Source: Agromyces larvae
GTDB lineage: Bacteria; Actinomycetota; Actinomycetes; Actinomycetales; Microbacteriaceae
Direction: 5' to 3'
Assembly (NCBI RefSeq): GCF_022811705.1
Contig: NZ_CP094528.1
Location: forward strand, 1,054,001 to 1,118,000
Length of the DNA stretch: 64,000 bases
Shown here in pieces: positions 1-10,333 of this stretch. The notes under the pieces were generated by a model. That model saw only the letters and a list, made by a program, of their open reading frames with translations. It had not been told where the DNA came from and searched no databases. Both the position numbers and the translations under genes were made by a program. Each line of letters starts with the position of its first letter. The stretch's first letter is position 1.

Positions 1-894
1 CATCGCCTCGAGGTTCACGATGCCGAGCGGTTCGTACACCGACGGGCACACGAACGTCGTCGCCGCGGTGAGCAGCGCCGTCAGCTCGGGGCGCGGCAGG
101 TGCCGGTCGATCCACACCACGCCGTCGCGCTCCGCCGCGAGCTCGGCGACGAGGCCCGTGACCTCCGCCATGATCTCGGGAGTGTCGGGCGCGCCCGCAC
201 ACAGGACGAGCTGGACGCCAGGCGGAAGCAACCGCGCCGCGCGCAGCAGATACGGCAGCCCCTTCTGCCGGGTGATCCGCCCCACGAACACGATCGAGGG
301 CCGATCGGGGTCCACGCCGAGCGCCCGCACCGCGTCGGGGTCGGGATTCGGCGCCCAGTCGTCGAGGTCGATGCCGTTGTAGACCACCTCGACCCGATCG
401 GGGTCGATGCCCGGATAAGCGCGCAGGATGTCACGACGCATGCCGGCACTCACCGCGATCACCGCGTCCGCCTCCTCGAACGCGGTGCGCTCGGCCCACG
501 ACGAGACCCGATAGCCGCCGCCCAACTGCTCCGCCTTCCACGGCCGCAGCGGCTCCAGACTGTGCGCGGTGACCACGTGCGGGATCCCGTGCAGCCGCTT
601 CGCGGTGGCGCCGGCGAAGTTCGCATACCACGTGTGCGAATGCACCACGTCGGCGCCCGAGGCATCCTGCGCCATCTCGAGGTCGACGCCCAGCGTCGCG
701 ATCGCCGCGTTCGCCTCGGCGAGGCCCGCCGGAGTCGCGTAGGCGACCGTGCCCGCCTCGTCGCGCGGAGCGCCGAAGCAGCGCACCCGCACGTCGATGC
801 TGCGCCGCAGCGCACGCACCAGCTCGCCGACGTGCACGCCGGCGCCTCCGTAGACCTCGGGCGGGTACTCACGGGTGAGCAGGTCGACGCGCAT
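1..894 (-). CDS. glgA: Glycogen synthase, GT4 type (3' end beyond window)
   Basis: GT-B fold glycosyltransferase of the actinobacterial GlgA/GlgM type, which uses a sugar nucleotide to extend alpha-glucan (or make maltose-1-phosphate) in the cytosol. The visible 298 residues start [20 protein letters not shown], carrying the glycine-rich loop near the N terminus. They continue through [11 protein letters not shown] and [12 protein letters not shown] (start of the donor-binding domain) to the E-x7-E motif EPLGIVNLE, where the window ends. Start chosen at the ATG at 894 because the family motif begins two residues later. It is divergent from glgC, the usual glycogen pairing. Family assignment is firm; exact product (GlgA versus GlgM) cannot be settled from sequence. 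Confidence 0.93.
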   Translation of the reverse strand, partial: MRVDLLTREYPPEVYGGAGVHVGELVRALRRSIDVRVRCFGAPRDEAGTVAYATPAGLAEANAAIATLGVDLEMAQDASGADVVHSHTWYANFAGATAKRLHGIPHVVTAHSLEPLRPWKAEQLGGGYRVSSWAERTAFEEADAVIAVSAGMRRDILRAYPGIDPDRVEVVYNGIDLDDWAPNPDPDAVRALGVDPDRPSIVFVGRITRQKGLPYLLRAARLLPPGVQLVLCAGAPDTPEIMAEVTGLVAELAAERDGVVWIDRHLPRPELTALLTAATTFVCPSVYEPLGIVNLEAM

Positions 895-1007
895 GCCCAC
901 ACGGTAGCGCAGCGGACCACCCGATGCGCCGCGAGCAGGAGCGCGGCGTGCGTCACGACGTGTCGATCCCTGCCGTGCGCGACGCCCCGCCTGACTACGC
1001 TGGGAGC
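895..1007. promoter_or_regulatory. Divergent glgA/glgC intergenic region
   Basis: The 113 bases between the two divergent glycogen genes must hold both promoters. A TACGCT hexamer lies only about ten bases before the glgC ATG, so glgC may be nearly leaderless. No convincing -35 box or operator was seen. Confidence 0.35.
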
Positions 1008-2255
1008 ATGGCATCGCGCAAGGTCTTCGGCATCGTCCTCGCCGGCGGAGAAGGCAAACGACTCATGCCCCTGACCGAAGACCGCGCCAAGCCCGCGGTG
1101 CCGTTCGGCGGGCAGTACCGGCTCATCGACTTCGCGCTGTCGAACCTGCTCAACTCGGGCCTGCGGCAGATCGTCGTGCTCACGCAGTACAAGTCGCACT
1201 CCCTCGACCGCCACGTCTCGCAGACCTGGCGACTGAGCGGGCTGCTGAACTCCTACGTCGCCTCGGTGCCGGCGCAGCAGCGACTCGGCAAGCGCTGGTT
1301 CTCGGGCTCGGCCGACGCGATCCTGCAGAGCCTCAACCTGATCTACGACGAGAAGCCCGACATCATCGTGGTCGTCGGCGCCGACCACGTGTACCGCATG
1401 GACTTCAGCCAGATGATCGACGCCCACGTCGCATCGGGTGCCGAGGCCACGGTCGCCGCGATCCGCCAGCCCATCTCGCTCGCGAACCAGTTCGGCGTCA
1501 TCGACGTCGACCCGAAGCGTCCCGACCGCATCCGGCAATTCCTCGAGAAGCCGAACGACCCGGTCGGCCTGCCCGACTCCCCCGACGAGGTGTTCGCGTC
1601 GATGGGCAACTACGTCTTCGACGCCGACGCGCTCGTGGACTCCGTGCTCCGCGACGGCGAGCAGACCTCGTCGAGCCACGACATGGGCGGCGACATCATC
1701 CCGTCATTCGTCGCCCGCGGCGCGGCCGGCGTCTACGACCTGCAGCGCAACGACGTGCCCGGCGCGACCGACCGCGACCGGTACTACTGGCGCGACGTCG
1801 GAACCCTCGACAGCTACTACGAAGCCCATCAAGACCTGATCTCGGTGCTGCCGGTGTTCAACCTCTACAACCGCGAGTGGCCGATCTTCTCGCAGCAGCT
1901 GAACTCGCCGCCGGCGAAGGTGACCCGCGACGCGCGCGGCGCCCTCGGCACCGTGATCGACTCGATCGTCTCGCTCGGTTCGGTGATCTCGGGTGCGCAC
2001 ATCGAACGCAGTGTGCTCGGCCCGTGGTCAGTCGTCGGCTCCGGGGCGCACGTGGTCGACTCGATCCTGTTCGACCGCGCCCGCATCGACGAAGGCGCCC
2101 ACGTGAAGCGCGCCATCCTCGACAAAGAGGTGGTGGTCGAGGCGGGTGCCGAGATCGGCGTCGACCGCGCCGCCGACCTCGCGCGCGGATTCATCGTGAC
2201 CGACAGCGGACTCACCGTGGTCGGCAAGGGCTCACGCGTCCGGGCGCGCGCGTGA
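1008..2255 (+). CDS. glgC: Glucose-1-phosphate adenylyltransferase (ADP-glucose pyrophosphorylase)
   Basis: Makes ADP-glucose from ATP and glucose-1-phosphate, the committed step of bacterial glycogen synthesis. At 415 aa it has full family length. Visible motifs are the nucleotide-binding loop [20 protein letters not shown] near residue 12, the FSGSADAI segment near 100, the substrate-binding FLEKP near 180, SMGNYVF, and a C-terminal left-handed beta-helix region. The start [14 protein letters not shown] at 1008 fits the family; an upstream in-frame start at 924 would add 28 unrelated residues. The stop codon overlaps the next gene's GTG by four bases, so translation is probably coupled to serB. 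Confidence 0.97.
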   Translation: MASRKVFGIVLAGGEGKRLMPLTEDRAKPAVPFGGQYRLIDFALSNLLNSGLRQIVVLTQYKSHSLDRHVSQTWRLSGLLNSYVASVPAQQRLGKRWFSGSADAILQSLNLIYDEKPDIIVVVGADHVYRMDFSQMIDAHVASGAEATVAAIRQPISLANQFGVIDVDPKRPDRIRQFLEKPNDPVGLPDSPDEVFASMGNYVFDADALVDSVLRDGEQTSSSHDMGGDIIPSFVARGAAGVYDLQRNDVPGATDRDRYYWRDVGTLDSYYEAHQDLISVLPVFNLYNREWPIFSQQLNSPPAKVTRDARGALGTVIDSIVSLGSVISGAHIERSVLGPWSVVGSGAHVVDSILFDRARIDEGAHVKRAILDKEVVVEAGAEIGVDRAADLARGFIVTDSGLTVVGKGSRVRARA

Positions 2256-2917
2256 ACGCCGCAGTCGCCGCCGGCACGGCCGGCCCGCTCGTCGTGCTCG
2301 ACGCCGATTCGACGCTGATCCGCGAGGAGGCGATCGAACTGCTCGCCGACGCGGCCGGTTCGCTCGAGCTGGTCGCGGCGGTCACCGAGCGGGCGATGCG
2401 CGGCGAACTCGATTTCGCGCAGAGCCTGCGCGAGCGGGTGGCCACGCTCGCCGGTCTGGATGCCTCGATCTTCGCGCAGGTGCGCGCGCGCATGACCCCG
2501 ACCGATGGCGTGCAGGAACTCATCGACACCGTGCACCGTGCGGGCGGGCGCGTCGGCGTGGTCTCCGGCGGCTTCCACGAACTCCTCGACCCGCTCGCCG
2601 AACGCCTCGGCCTCGACTTCTGCCGGGCGAACCGGCTCGAGCTCGATGCATCCGGCCGTCTCACCGGTCGTGTGGACGGGCCGATCGTCGACGCCGAAGC
2701 CAAGGCGGCCGCGCTTCTCGAGTGGGCAGAGTTGGCGGGCATCCCCCGCCATCGCACCATCGCCGTCGGCGACGGCGCGAACGATCTGCGCATGCTCGCG
2801 ACCGCCGCGCTCGGCATCGCCTTCTGTGCGAAACCGGTCGTGCGCGCGCAAGCGGATGTCGCGATCAATCGCCCCGATCTCTCGCAGGTGCTCGCGCTGG
2901 CCGGCCTGCGAGGCTGA
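2252..2917 (+). CDS. serB: Phosphoserine phosphatase
   Basis: HAD-family phosphatase that releases serine from phosphoserine, last step of serine synthesis. The 221-aa protein shows all four HAD motifs: DADSTL (nucleophile Asp), VSGGFHELL (Ser), a conserved Lys in [11 protein letters not shown], and GDGANDLRM. The start is a GTG overlapping the glgC stop (GTGA). It lacks the N-terminal ACT domain found in mycobacterial SerB2, so it is the short catalytic form. A related HAD hydrolase with another substrate is possible but the motif spacing matches SerB well. Confidence 0.9.
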   Translation: MNAAVAAGTAGPLVVLDADSTLIREEAIELLADAAGSLELVAAVTERAMRGELDFAQSLRERVATLAGLDASIFAQVRARMTPTDGVQELIDTVHRAGGRVGVVSGGFHELLDPLAERLGLDFCRANRLELDASGRLTGRVDGPIVDAEAKAAALLEWAELAGIPRHRTIAVGDGANDLRMLATAALGIAFCAKPVVRAQADVAINRPDLSQVLALAGLRG

Positions 2918-3024
2918 GCTGCGGCATCCGGATTCGTTCGCCCTGCGCCGCTCGGACGGCATGCTCGCCGGTCACAGCGGCGGCCCGCATCCGGTCTGAG
3001 TGTGGTGACGGAAGGATCCATCTC

Positions 3025-4005
3025 ATGCAGCAACGACAGCTCGGCGACGGCCTGCGCGTCTCGGCCATCGGCCTCGGCGCGATGGGCATGAGCGCCTACT
3101 ACGGCCCCAGCGACGAGCAGGAGTCGATCGCGACCCTACGGCACGCCGTCGACTCGGGCGTCACCTTCATCGACACCGCCGAGGCCTACGGCCCGTTCGC
3201 CAACGAGCGACTCATCGGGCGAGCCCTGAAGGGGCGCTTCGACGAGATCACGATCGCGACGAAGGCGTCGGCCGAGACGGACGACGACGGCACGATCCAC
3301 GGTCGCAACGGCACCCCCGCCTACATCAAACGAGCCGCCGAGCGCTCGCTGCGACATCTCGGCACCGACGTGATCGACCTCTACTACCTGCACCGGGCCG
3401 ACCCGGCCGTGCCCATCGAGGAGAGCGTGGGCGCGATGGCCGAACTCGTGCAGGAGGGCAAGGTGCGCCACCTCGGCCTCTCCGAGGTGGCGGCGCCGAC
3501 CATGCGCCGGGCCCACGCGGTGCATCCGATCGCCGCGGTGCAGTCCGAGTTCTCGCTCTTCGCACGCGACATCCTCGACAACGGCGAGAAGGCGACCGCC
3601 GACCAGCTCGGCATCGGGTTCGTGGCGTTCTCGCCGCTCGGTCGCGGCGTGCTCAGCGACGGCATCCGCAGCCTCGACGACCTCGCGCCCGACGACGACC
3701 GGCGATACCTGCCGCGCTTCCAGCCCGACGCGTTCGCCGCGAACCGACGGCTCGTCGACCGGATCGAGTCGATCGCCGCGGAGCTCGATGCGACCGTCGC
3801 GCAGGTCGCGCTCGCGTGGGTGCTGTCGGAGGGGGTCGTCCCGATCCCCGGCACGCGGCATCGGGCGCGACTCGACGAGAACGCCGGGGCGGCGCGGATC
3901 ACCCTCGACGAGATCACCCGACGTCGCCTCGCCGACGCGTTCCCGCCGGCCGAGATCATCGGCTCGCGCGACGGCATCGACGCGCCGGCCGGCGTCGACC
4001 GTTGA
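3025..4005 (+). CDS. Aldo/keto reductase
   Basis: NADPH-dependent oxidoreductase of the AKR superfamily, TIM barrel, 326 aa, probably cytosolic. It starts MQQRQLGDGLRVSAIGLGAMGMSAYYG as in the YajO/AKR13-like branch. Catalytic tetrad residues are visible as FIDTAEAYG (Asp and Tyr), IATKAS (Lys) and YYLHRAD (His), and GLSEVAAPT and PIPGTRH form cofactor-binding loops. The ATG at 3025 is preceded by GGAAGGA at correct spacing. It stands alone, about 100 bases after serB. The natural substrate cannot be inferred. Confidence 0.92.
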   Translation: MQQRQLGDGLRVSAIGLGAMGMSAYYGPSDEQESIATLRHAVDSGVTFIDTAEAYGPFANERLIGRALKGRFDEITIATKASAETDDDGTIHGRNGTPAYIKRAAERSLRHLGTDVIDLYYLHRADPAVPIEESVGAMAELVQEGKVRHLGLSEVAAPTMRRAHAVHPIAAVQSEFSLFARDILDNGEKATADQLGIGFVAFSPLGRGVLSDGIRSLDDLAPDDDRRYLPRFQPDAFAANRRLVDRIESIAAELDATVAQVALAWVLSEGVVPIPGTRHRARLDENAGAARITLDEITRRRLADAFPPAEIIGSRDGIDAPAGVDR

Positions 4006-4028
4006 CCTTCGCCGCGCCGGCAGCGCCG

Positions 4029-4090
4029 GTCCGTCGCGCCCGTCCGTCGCGCCCGTCCGTCCAGCCCGTCCCGCCCGTCCGTCCCGCCGG
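4029..4090. repeat. Low-complexity CCCGTCCGTC tandem repeat
   Basis: Degenerate tandem copies of a CGTCCGTCGCGCC/CGTCCGTCCC-type unit between the convergent aldo/keto reductase and fabG genes. No coding potential was recognised. Confidence 0.6.
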
Positions 4091-4101
4091 TTCATCTCAT
4101 C

Positions 4102-4168
4102 CTCTGCGCCAGTTCGGCGGCGTCCGCGCCACTCCGACTGGCGCACAGCACGCCGAACTGGCGCAGAG
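4102..4168. terminator. Long nested inverted repeat between convergent genes (bidirectional terminator candidate)
   Basis: Perfect 18-bp arms CTCTGCGCCAGTTCGGCG (4102-4119) and its complement (4151-4168) flank a 31-base loop. The loop holds a second smaller hairpin, GCGCCA/TGGCGC. It lies between convergent genes and lacks a T tract, as is common for actinobacterial terminators. Confidence 0.6.
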
Positions 4169-4174
4169 CGGGTG

Positions 4175-4259
4175 AGTGCCCATGCCGGGCGGGCGCCCAT
4201 ACCGGGCGGGCGCCCATGCCGGGCGCGCGCCGAACGCCGGGCGAGTGCCCGACGCCGGG
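4175..4259. repeat. Tandem repeat, about five 17-18 bp units
   Basis: Units of the form G(T/C)GCCCATGCCGGGCGG follow one another directly up to the fabG stop codon. They are degenerate and GC-rich, and each unit contains a short CCGGGCGG/GCGCCC self-complementary stretch. Confidence 0.65.
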
Positions 4260-4970
4260 TCAGTGCCCCATGCCGAGGCCGCCGTCGACGGGGATCACGG
4301 CGCCCGAGATGTAGGCGGCGTCGTCCCCCGCGACCCAGGCGACGACGCGCGCGACCTCCTGCGGCGACGCGAACCGCCCCGCGGGGATGCTCTTCCGGTA
4401 CTCGGCCTGCTGCGCTTCGGGCAGCGCGTCGGTCATGTCCGTCTCGATGAACCCGGGTGCGACGACGTTCGCGGTGATGCCGCGCGCGGCGAGCTCGCGG
4501 GTGAGTGAACGGGCCATGCCGACGAGGCCGGCCTTCGACGCCGAGTAGTTCACCTGGCCCGCCGACCCGTACAGCCCGACCACGCTCGAGATCAGCACGA
4601 TGCGCCCGTACCGCGCCTTCAGCATGCCCTTCGACGCCCGCTTGACGACCCGGAACGCCCCGGTGAGGTTCGTGTCGATCACCGAGGTGAACTCGTCCTC
4701 GCTCATCCGCAGCAGCAGGGTGTCGCGGGTGATGCCGGCGTTCGCCACGACGACCTCGACCGGCCCGAGCTCGGCCTCGATCTCGGTGAAGGCGCGGTCG
4801 ATCGATTCGGCGTCGGTCACGTCGGCACGCACCGTCAGCGCGCCCGCCGGACCTTCGCCCGAGCGGGCGGTGACGGCGACGCGGTGACCCTGCGCCAGGA
4901 ACTCCTCGGCGATCGCGTACCCGATCCCGCGGTTGCCTCCGGTCACCAGCACGGTGCGGCTCGTCGTCAT
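4260..4970 (-). CDS. fabG: 3-oxoacyl-ACP reductase (SDR family)
   Basis: Classical short-chain dehydrogenase of 236 aa that reduces 3-ketoacyl-ACP with NADPH in fatty-acid or mycolate-type synthesis. It shows the cofactor motif VTGGNRGIG near residue 9, NAGITRD near 78, catalytic Ser in SSVVGLYG followed by YSASK (Tyr and Lys), and the FabG-like tail PVDGGLGMGH. The ATG at 4970 gives the standard N terminus. It is upstream of, and divergent from, DUF3099 and convergent with the aldo/keto reductase. This placement next to DUF3099 and SURF1 is common in Microbacteriaceae. FabG itself versus a paralogous reductase is not resolvable here. Confidence 0.9.
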   Translation of the reverse strand: MTTSRTVLVTGGNRGIGYAIAEEFLAQGHRVAVTARSGEGPAGALTVRADVTDAESIDRAFTEIEAELGPVEVVVANAGITRDTLLLRMSEDEFTSVIDTNLTGAFRVVKRASKGMLKARYGRIVLISSVVGLYGSAGQVNYSASKAGLVGMARSLTRELAARGITANVVAPGFIETDMTDALPEAQQAEYRKSIPAGRFASPQEVARVVAWVAGDDAAYISGAVIPVDGGLGMGH

Positions 4971-5102
4971 CTGCCAGGCTCCAGTCTCTCGGTTCGGCCT
5001 CCCAGTGTAGGGGGTGGTCGCCTGGCCCCGAGCGGGCGATGTCGCGCTCGGATGGACGTAGGCTTGAGCGGAAGGAGAGCCGCGCCCACGCGCGGCGAGC
5101 AC

Positions 5103-5480
5103 ATGAAGTCGCAGCACACGATCACCTCGCTGCCGCCCTCCCCCGATGAGGAGCGTCGCGCGCGCATGGTGAAGTACACGATCGCGATGTCCATCCGCGT
5201 CGTGTGCATCGTGCTCATGCTGTTCGTGCAGGGCTGGTGGCTGGTCGTGTGCGCGGCCGGGGCCATCTTCCTGCCGTACATCGCGGTCGTCCTCGCCAAC
5301 GTCGGAACCCAGCGCGGCGGCGAGGTCGCGGCGCCGACGCTCGCCCTCACCGCCGGCGGCGCGGACGACCTGCGCGACGACGTGCGCGACCCCGCCGGCT
5401 CCGATCCGCGCCCGGCGCACCACGCGTCCGGCTCGGGTGCCGGCTCGGGCTCGGGTCACGACGCCGGAGCCGCGCGGTGA
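5103..5480 (+). CDS. DUF3099 small membrane protein
   Basis: 125-aa protein matching the actinobacterial DUF3099 family. It starts MKSQHTITSLPPSPDEERRA and has two hydrophobic helices at about residues 25-45 and 48-68. A Gly/Ser/Ala/His-rich tail follows that is probably disordered. Function unknown; it precedes SURF1 genes in many actinobacteria, which hints at, but does not prove, a link with respiratory-chain assembly. Its stop overlaps the next start (GTGA). Confidence 0.85.
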   Translation: MKSQHTITSLPPSPDEERRARMVKYTIAMSIRVVCIVLMLFVQGWWLVVCAAGAIFLPYIAVVLANVGTQRGGEVAAPTLALTAGGADDLRDDVRDPAGSDPRPAHHASGSGAGSGSGHDAGAAR

Positions 5481-5707
5481 TCGGGCTGCCGGGCTCGGTT
5501 CCGGCGGCGGGCACCTGCTCACGGGCCGGATGCTCCGCCGCAGCGACCTGGCGCATCGACTGGCGGAACCCCCGCATCCACACCGGCGACCGCCACAAGA
5601 CCTGGCTCGCCTGCGACGAGCACGTCGACTACCTGCGCGAGTTCCTGTCGGCTCGCTCGTTCCCGGTCGGCGTCTCGGCGTTCGACCCCGAGGACGCCGG
5701 CGCATGA
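5477..5707 (+). CDS. Small Cys-rich protein between DUF3099 and SURF1
   Basis: 76-aa protein starting at a GTG that overlaps the DUF3099 stop; its own stop overlaps the SURF1 ATG (ATGA). It is therefore tightly coupled into a three-gene operon. The sequence has Cys at about 14, 19 and 44, then the segment WRIDWRNPRIHTGDRHKTW and ACDEHVDYLREFL. The Cys and His pattern suggests metal binding but no family function is known to me. Homologues next to SURF1 are often labelled 'acetone carboxylase', which this short sequence does not support. A role in cytochrome oxidase biogenesis is a context-based inference only. Confidence 0.75.
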   Translation: MIGLPGSVPAAGTCSRAGCSAAATWRIDWRNPRIHTGDRHKTWLACDEHVDYLREFLSARSFPVGVSAFDPEDAGA

Positions 5708-6540
5708 ACGAGTGGACATTCCTGCGGTCGGGGCGTTGGGCCGGCTATCTCGCGCTCGTGGTCGTCTTCGCGATCGCGTGCAGTGCGCTCGGCGTCTGGC
5801 AGCTCAATCGCCGCGCCGAGGCGCTCACCGAGGTGGCGCGCATCGACGCGAACTACGACGGCGCGACGATGCCGGTCGCCGACGCGCTCCCCGAGCTCGA
5901 CGGCTTCGACCCCGATCGGCGCTGGCAGAAGGTGGAGTTGTCGGGCGAGTATCTGCCCGACGACGAAGTGCTCGTGCGCAACCGCCCGTACCAGGGCAGT
6001 TCGGGGTACGAGGTGGTCACCCCGTTCCGCCTCGACGACGGCACGGTGTTCTTCGTCGACCGGGGGTGGGTCCCGCAGGCCGAGGACGGCGGACCCGACG
6101 GGTACGCCCCGGCGCCCACCGGGCACGTGGAACAGGTGGCCCGGCTGAAGGCCGGCGAACCGCGCATCGCGGGGCGCACGACCGTCGGCGACGAGGTCGC
6201 GACCATCGATCTCGACGAGCTGAGCGAGCGCGTCGGCGAGCCGGGCTACACCGGCGCGTACGGGCTGCTCGTGCACGAGACATCCGCCCGTGACGAAGCT
6301 CCGCTCGCCGCGCTGCGGCCCGAACGCGACGAGGGTCCGCATCTGTCGTACGCACTGCAGTGGTTCGTCTTCGCACTGCTCGCGTTCATCGGGCTCGGCT
6401 GGGCGGCGAACCAGGAGCGCAAGGGTCTCGCCGCTGCATCCGCACCTGATCGGAGCCCCGAACGCGAACCGAAGCCGAAGCGCGAGCCGCGAGTGCGCAG
6501 CGACGCCGACGTCGAGGACGAGATCCTCGACCGGCGTTAG
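5704..6540 (+). CDS. SURF1-family cytochrome oxidase biogenesis protein
   Basis: 278-aa membrane protein of the SURF1/Shy1 family, which helps insert heme A into cytochrome c oxidase subunit I. It has the expected two-helix architecture: an N-terminal membrane segment at about 12-34 ending GVWQLNRR (the family's G-x-WQ-x-x-R motif) and a C-terminal one, SYALQWFVFALLAFIGLGW, near residue 220-240. In between lie a large extracytoplasmic domain with VRNRPYQGSSGYEVVTPF and FFVDRGWVP, and at the end a charged cytosolic tail. The ATG overlaps the preceding stop. The heme A genes ctaA and ctaB are far away in the same window (56-58 kb). Confidence 0.93.
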   Translation: MNEWTFLRSGRWAGYLALVVVFAIACSALGVWQLNRRAEALTEVARIDANYDGATMPVADALPELDGFDPDRRWQKVELSGEYLPDDEVLVRNRPYQGSSGYEVVTPFRLDDGTVFFVDRGWVPQAEDGGPDGYAPAPTGHVEQVARLKAGEPRIAGRTTVGDEVATIDLDELSERVGEPGYTGAYGLLVHETSARDEAPLAALRPERDEGPHLSYALQWFVFALLAFIGLGWAANQERKGLAAASAPDRSPEREPKPKREPRVRSDADVEDEILDRR

Positions 6541-6561
6541 CCGCGGCGACGCCGCGCCGTG

Positions 6562-8160
<1,599 letters not shown>

Positions 8161-8304
8161 GGTGATTCCTCCGAAACGGGGTGGATGGGGCGGGACGGGT
8201 CCGCGGGTGCCGAGCGGCACAGCCTCCCAGTCTATCCGTCGGAGTCGGCCCCGGCGTCGCGACGCGGGTCGGAGCATCCGACCGGCGACCTCGGGACGGA
8301 CGGC

Positions 8305-8348
8305 GACGGGTCGGATGCCACGGCGTTCGCCGTGGCATCCGACCCGTC
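8305..8348 (-). terminator. Near-perfect 21-bp hairpin after the YceI gene
   Basis: Arms 8305-8325 and 8328-8348 are exact complements over 21 bases with a two-base centre (effective loop GTTCGC). It starts about 20 bases after the YceI stop on the minus strand, so it can end that transcript. The stem contains the GGATGC/GCATCC motif seen across the window. Confidence 0.7.
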
Positions 8349-8370
8349 GCGACGCGCGACGCGCGACGCG

Positions 8371-8934
8371 TTACTGCTGGAGCGCGGCCTGCAGCTCGAG
8401 CGTGATGGTGACCTGGTCGCCGAGCAGCATGCCACCGGTCTCGAGGGCGGCGTTGTAGGTGAGGCCGAACTCCTCGCGGTTGATGACGGTCTTCGCGCTG
8501 GCGCCGGCCTTGTAGTTGCCGTACGGGTCGCCGCCGAAGCCGCCGAAGTCGAAGTCGAAGGTCACCGGCTTGGTGACGCCCTTGATGGTGAGGTCGCCGT
8601 CGACCTTGAAGTCGCCGTCGACGACGCGCACGCCGGTCGAGACGAAGTCGATGGTCGGGAACTCGTCGGCCGAGAAGAAGTCGCCGGTGCGGAGGTGGCC
8701 GTCGCGGTTGGGCTCGTTGGTGTTGATCGAGGCGACCTCGGCCGACGCGGTGACGCTCGACTCGAGCGGGTCCTCGGCGGTGACGAAGGTGGCCTGGAAG
8801 CGCTCGAACTTGCCCTTGACCTTGCTGATCATGAGGTGTCGGATGCTGAAGCCGACCTCGCTGTGGGTGGGGTCGATGACCCAGGTGCCAGCGCGGTAGC
8901 CGGGGATCTCGATGGTCGAGGCGGTGGTCGTCAT
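8371..8934 (-). CDS. YceI family lipid-binding-like protein
   Basis: 187-aa lipocalin-like beta-barrel protein of the YceI family, members of which bind polyisoprenoids in the envelope. Typical segments are GTWVIDPTHSEVGFSIRHLM at about 13-32, VKGKFERFQATF, FFSADEFPTIDF and LTIKGVTKPVTFDFDF. Unlike E. coli YceI no signal peptide is present, as in many actinobacterial homologues. Start at 8934 has GGAGAC upstream. Single gene with its own strong hairpin terminator. The ligand is unknown. Confidence 0.92.
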   Translation of the reverse strand: MTTTASTIEIPGYRAGTWVIDPTHSEVGFSIRHLMISKVKGKFERFQATFVTAEDPLESSVTASAEVASINTNEPNRDGHLRTGDFFSADEFPTIDFVSTGVRVVDGDFKVDGDLTIKGVTKPVTFDFDFGGFGGDPYGNYKAGASAKTVINREEFGLTYNAALETGGMLLGDQVTITLELQAALQQ

Positions 8935-9042
8935 ATCCGGATGTCTCCAAGTCGTGCGTTCGGTCATGGGAGACGCTCGGATGCGGCCGCGAAGTCGCGG
9001 TTCGCCGAGCGTCATCTATTCGAACGTATGGACCACCCCGAG

Positions 9043-10242
9043 TTATTCCGGATTCGCCGGATCGGATGCGACCGCGGTCCGCCGCAGGGCGAGCACCTGC
9101 GCGGCGGCCTCGTCGAGTCTGGCCTGCGGCAGCCGGCCCGAGCGCACCGCATCGGCGATCGCGGCCGCCAGGCCCGGCACCGAGATGCCGAACTCGGCCG
9201 GATCCGCGGGCAGCGCGTAGAGCAGCAGGTCGGCGCCCGCCGCGACCGCGCGCACCGCGTTCTCGTTCGGATCGGCGTACTCGGGCAGCCCGTTGTGCTG
9301 CAGCATGAGCAGGTCGTCCGTGACGACGACGCCCTCGAACCCGAGGTCCTCGCGCAGGATCTCATGCCACCTCGGCGACAGCGACGCGGGCGCGGCGTCG
9401 ATGGCGGGATACACCAGGTGCCCGGTCATCACGAGCTCGGCGCCCGCGTCGACGCCGGCCTGGAAGGGCAACGCCGGACCCGACCGCCAGTCGTCGAACG
9501 CGAGCGGTGCCGTCGGCACGCTCGAATGCGAGTCGCCCGGTGCCGCCCCGTGGCCCGGGAAGTGCTTGAGGGTGCTGGCCACTGTGCCGTGCTCGCCCGT
9601 CACCGCCGCGGCGACGCGGTCGGCCGCCGAACGCGGATCGGTGCCGAGCACGCGCTCGAAGATGAACGAGCCGGGATCGTCGGTCACGTCGGCGACGATC
9701 CCGAAGTTCACATCCACCCCGGATGCTTCGAGCAGCGCCGCACGCTGGGCGAACGCGTCCTGCGTCGCCTGAGGCGGGGCGGCACGCAGATCCTCGGCGC
9801 CCGGCAACGCGTCCCACGGCAGCCGGGTCACGATGCCGCCCTCCTCATCGATCGCGATGAGCGCGCGGGCCTCGGGGTCGACCTGCACGGCCGCGGTGAG
9901 CGAAGCGAGTTCGGCGGGAGTGGCCGGCATGTTGTCGCCCATGAGGATGAGCCCCGCGGTGCCCTGCTCGACGAACGCGCGCATGGGCGCCGGGTCGACG
10001 CCCGGGACGTGGCCCATGATGAGGCTCGCCGCCTTCTGCTCCAGCGTCATGCTCTCGAGCCGCGCATCGACCCACGCGGTGAGCGGGTCGATCGTCGGCG
10101 TGGGGCTGGGCGGCACCGACCTGGGCGGCGACGGAGTCGTCGTGATCGCGTCGCCTGCGGACGCGCAGCCGCCCGAGACGATCGCCAGCGCGGTTCCGAC
10201 GACCGCGGCGAGGAGGCGGACGCGGGTTCGTGGCACGTGCAC
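9043..10242 (-). CDS. Glycoside hydrolase family 3 lipoprotein (beta-N-acetylhexosaminidase-like)
   Basis: Predicted extracytoplasmic lipoprotein of about 399 aa with a GH3 catalytic barrel, the NagZ-like type that removes N-acetylglucosamine from peptidoglycan fragments. The N terminus is a signal peptide ending in the lipobox VSGGC, followed by a Thr/Pro-rich linker. Barrel motifs include LIAIDEEGGIVTRLP, LKHFPGHG with DSHSS (the NagZ KHFPGHG and catalytic His loop) and the nucleophile region GVVVTDDLLM. The start is a GTG at 10242 or 10236, with no clear ribosome site; TACACT just upstream could drive a nearly leaderless transcript. It is divergent from the peptidoglycan-active gene at 10334. 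Confidence 0.87.
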   Translation of the reverse strand: MHVPRTRVRLLAAVVGTALAIVSGGCASAGDAITTTPSPPRSVPPSPTPTIDPLTAWVDARLESMTLEQKAASLIMGHVPGVDPAPMRAFVEQGTAGLILMGDNMPATPAELASLTAAVQVDPEARALIAIDEEGGIVTRLPWDALPGAEDLRAAPPQATQDAFAQRAALLEASGVDVNFGIVADVTDDPGSFIFERVLGTDPRSAADRVAAAVTGEHGTVASTLKHFPGHGAAPGDSHSSVPTAPLAFDDWRSGPALPFQAGVDAGAELVMTGHLVYPAIDAAPASLSPRWHEILREDLGFEGVVVTDDLLMLQHNGLPEYADPNENAVRAVAAGADLLLYALPADPAEFGISVPGLAAAIADAVRSGRLPQARLDEAAAQVLALRRTAVASDPANPE

Positions 10243-10333
10243 CGAGTGTACGCTGCGTGTCCCTCCCGGGGCCCGCGCGGGGCGTGGGTAGACTCGCCGC
10301 GCCCGACCGGACCGACCGGGCGGAGGAGGCGGG

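Noticed and set aside
5477-5707. Acetone carboxylase
   Set aside because: A label often attached to such short proteins in databases; 76 residues with no carboxylase feature cannot support it.
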